Part shown: in pieces, positions 42,488-42,749 of the stretch
How positions within the stretch are numbered: position 1 is the stretch's first letter
How the letters are laid out: each line of letters begins with the position of its first letter
The notes under the pieces: generated by a model
Seen by the model: only the letters and a program-made list of their open reading frames with translations
Database searches by the model: none
Told to the model about the DNA's origin: nothing
Program-made: the position numbers and the translations under genes
Assembly: GCA_029567705.1 (NCBI GenBank)
Contig: JAKPXC010000108.1
Coordinates: 1 to 42,749 of the forward strand
DNA from: Candidatus Cloacimonadota bacterium
Lineage (GTDB): Bacteria; Cloacimonadota; Cloacimonadia; Cloacimonadales; Cloacimonadaceae
Direction: 5' to 3'
Length of the DNA: 42,749 nt

Positions 42488-42722
42488 ACTAGTCTAACGA
42501 AAGAGCTATCTGATAGCCAAGTATGTACTTAGAGTGTTTCCCAAAAATCGGATTTCTGCGATTGTGGAATTGTTGCAACGTAAATAAACCTTCTTGGAAT
42601 AACGAATAAATCAATTTCTTGACGTATAATTATGATGCATATCAGTATGCACAAAGTGGTTTCAAGATTAGAAAGATCCTCTGAAACTATGATTATATCT
42701 GTATTGATTAAAGGAGACAATC

Positions 42723-42749
42723 ATGAATGTACTAGGCAAACATCATTTA
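42723..42749 (+). CDS. speD: Start of a probable S-adenosylmethionine decarboxylase (partial)
   Basis: Nine codons are visible, MNVLGKHHL, after AAAGGAG six bases upstream. The LGKHxL start resembles the N-terminus of SpeD, the pyruvoyl enzyme that makes decarboxylated AdoMet for spermidine. Nine residues are far too few for certainty; the coding start is better supported than the product. Confidence 0.45.

Larger units (their letters stand above)
41815..42722. other. Repeat- and hairpin-dense gene-free stretch
   Basis: More than 900 bases carry no supportable gene. Starting at 41815 there are a 6-bp hairpin (41816-41821 with 41841-41846), a 7-bp hairpin (41894-41900 with 41907-41913), a composite inverted-repeat element (42076-42259), the hairpins at 42333-42350 and 42352-42368, and the third copy of the 78-bp repeat. 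A loosely related GGCTGCCAA motif recurs at 41891 and 41970. Short open frames here cross these repeats and were not accepted. Confidence 0.7.

Noticed and set aside
41815-42722. CRISPR array in the repeat-dense right end
   Set aside because: The repeats are palindromic and irregularly spaced, with no constant repeat-spacer period and no cas genes.

Overview
The window looks like a chromosomal segment of a diderm bacterium of the FCB group, most likely Cloacimonadota (WWE1). I infer this from gene content: a gingipain-like protease ending in the YPNPFNP-type secretion tail, many lipoproteins, an MCE lipid-transport operon, a pyrophosphate-type phosphofructokinase, family-I glutamate dehydrogenase and urocanate hydratase. 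There is no rRNA, and I see no tRNA, CRISPR array, phage or intact transposon.

Left end (1-3100): the tail of an unidentified gene, a repeat-rich intergenic stretch, a two-gene unit encoding an exported protein and a TolB-like lipoprotein with a clear terminator, then a gene-poor stretch. 3102-12892 (+) is one tightly packed co-directional array: urocanate hydratase, UDP-glucose pyrophosphorylase, an MCE/Mla-type phospholipid transporter (MCE needle protein, a lipoprotein fused to a probable outer-membrane barrel, a STAS+MlaE permease and an MlaF ATPase), dihydrofolate reductase and a GPP34 (GOLPH3-like) protein. It runs tail to tail into htpG.

12889-25554 is mainly minus strand: htpG; a PPDK-like dikinase without its PEP domain followed by a divergent GAPDH; a plus-strand lipoprotein endonuclease/exonuclease/phosphatase; a lipoprotein with a small Cys-motif protein; gdhA; and pfp. 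Divergently, dnaX and a glycosyltransferase lie on the plus strand, followed by a small TM1266-like regulator and the 1173-residue C25 protease on the minus strand.

32556-35424 (+) is a lipoprotein plus TonB-dependent receptor unit behind a structured leader that can hide the Shine-Dalgarno sequence, which suggests ligand-controlled uptake. 40783-35421 (-) is an operon of uridine kinase-like protein, mutL, miaA and a parvulin. A divergent YitT-family gene follows, then about 900 bases packed with palindromes and repeats. The window ends in the first codons of a probable speD.

The most unusual items are the lipoprotein-barrel fusion in the MCE operon, the dikinase lacking a PEP domain, the switch-like leader, a 78-bp intergenic repeat in three copies, a composite inverted-repeat element at the right end, and three convergent gene pairs that all share exactly four stop-codon bases.
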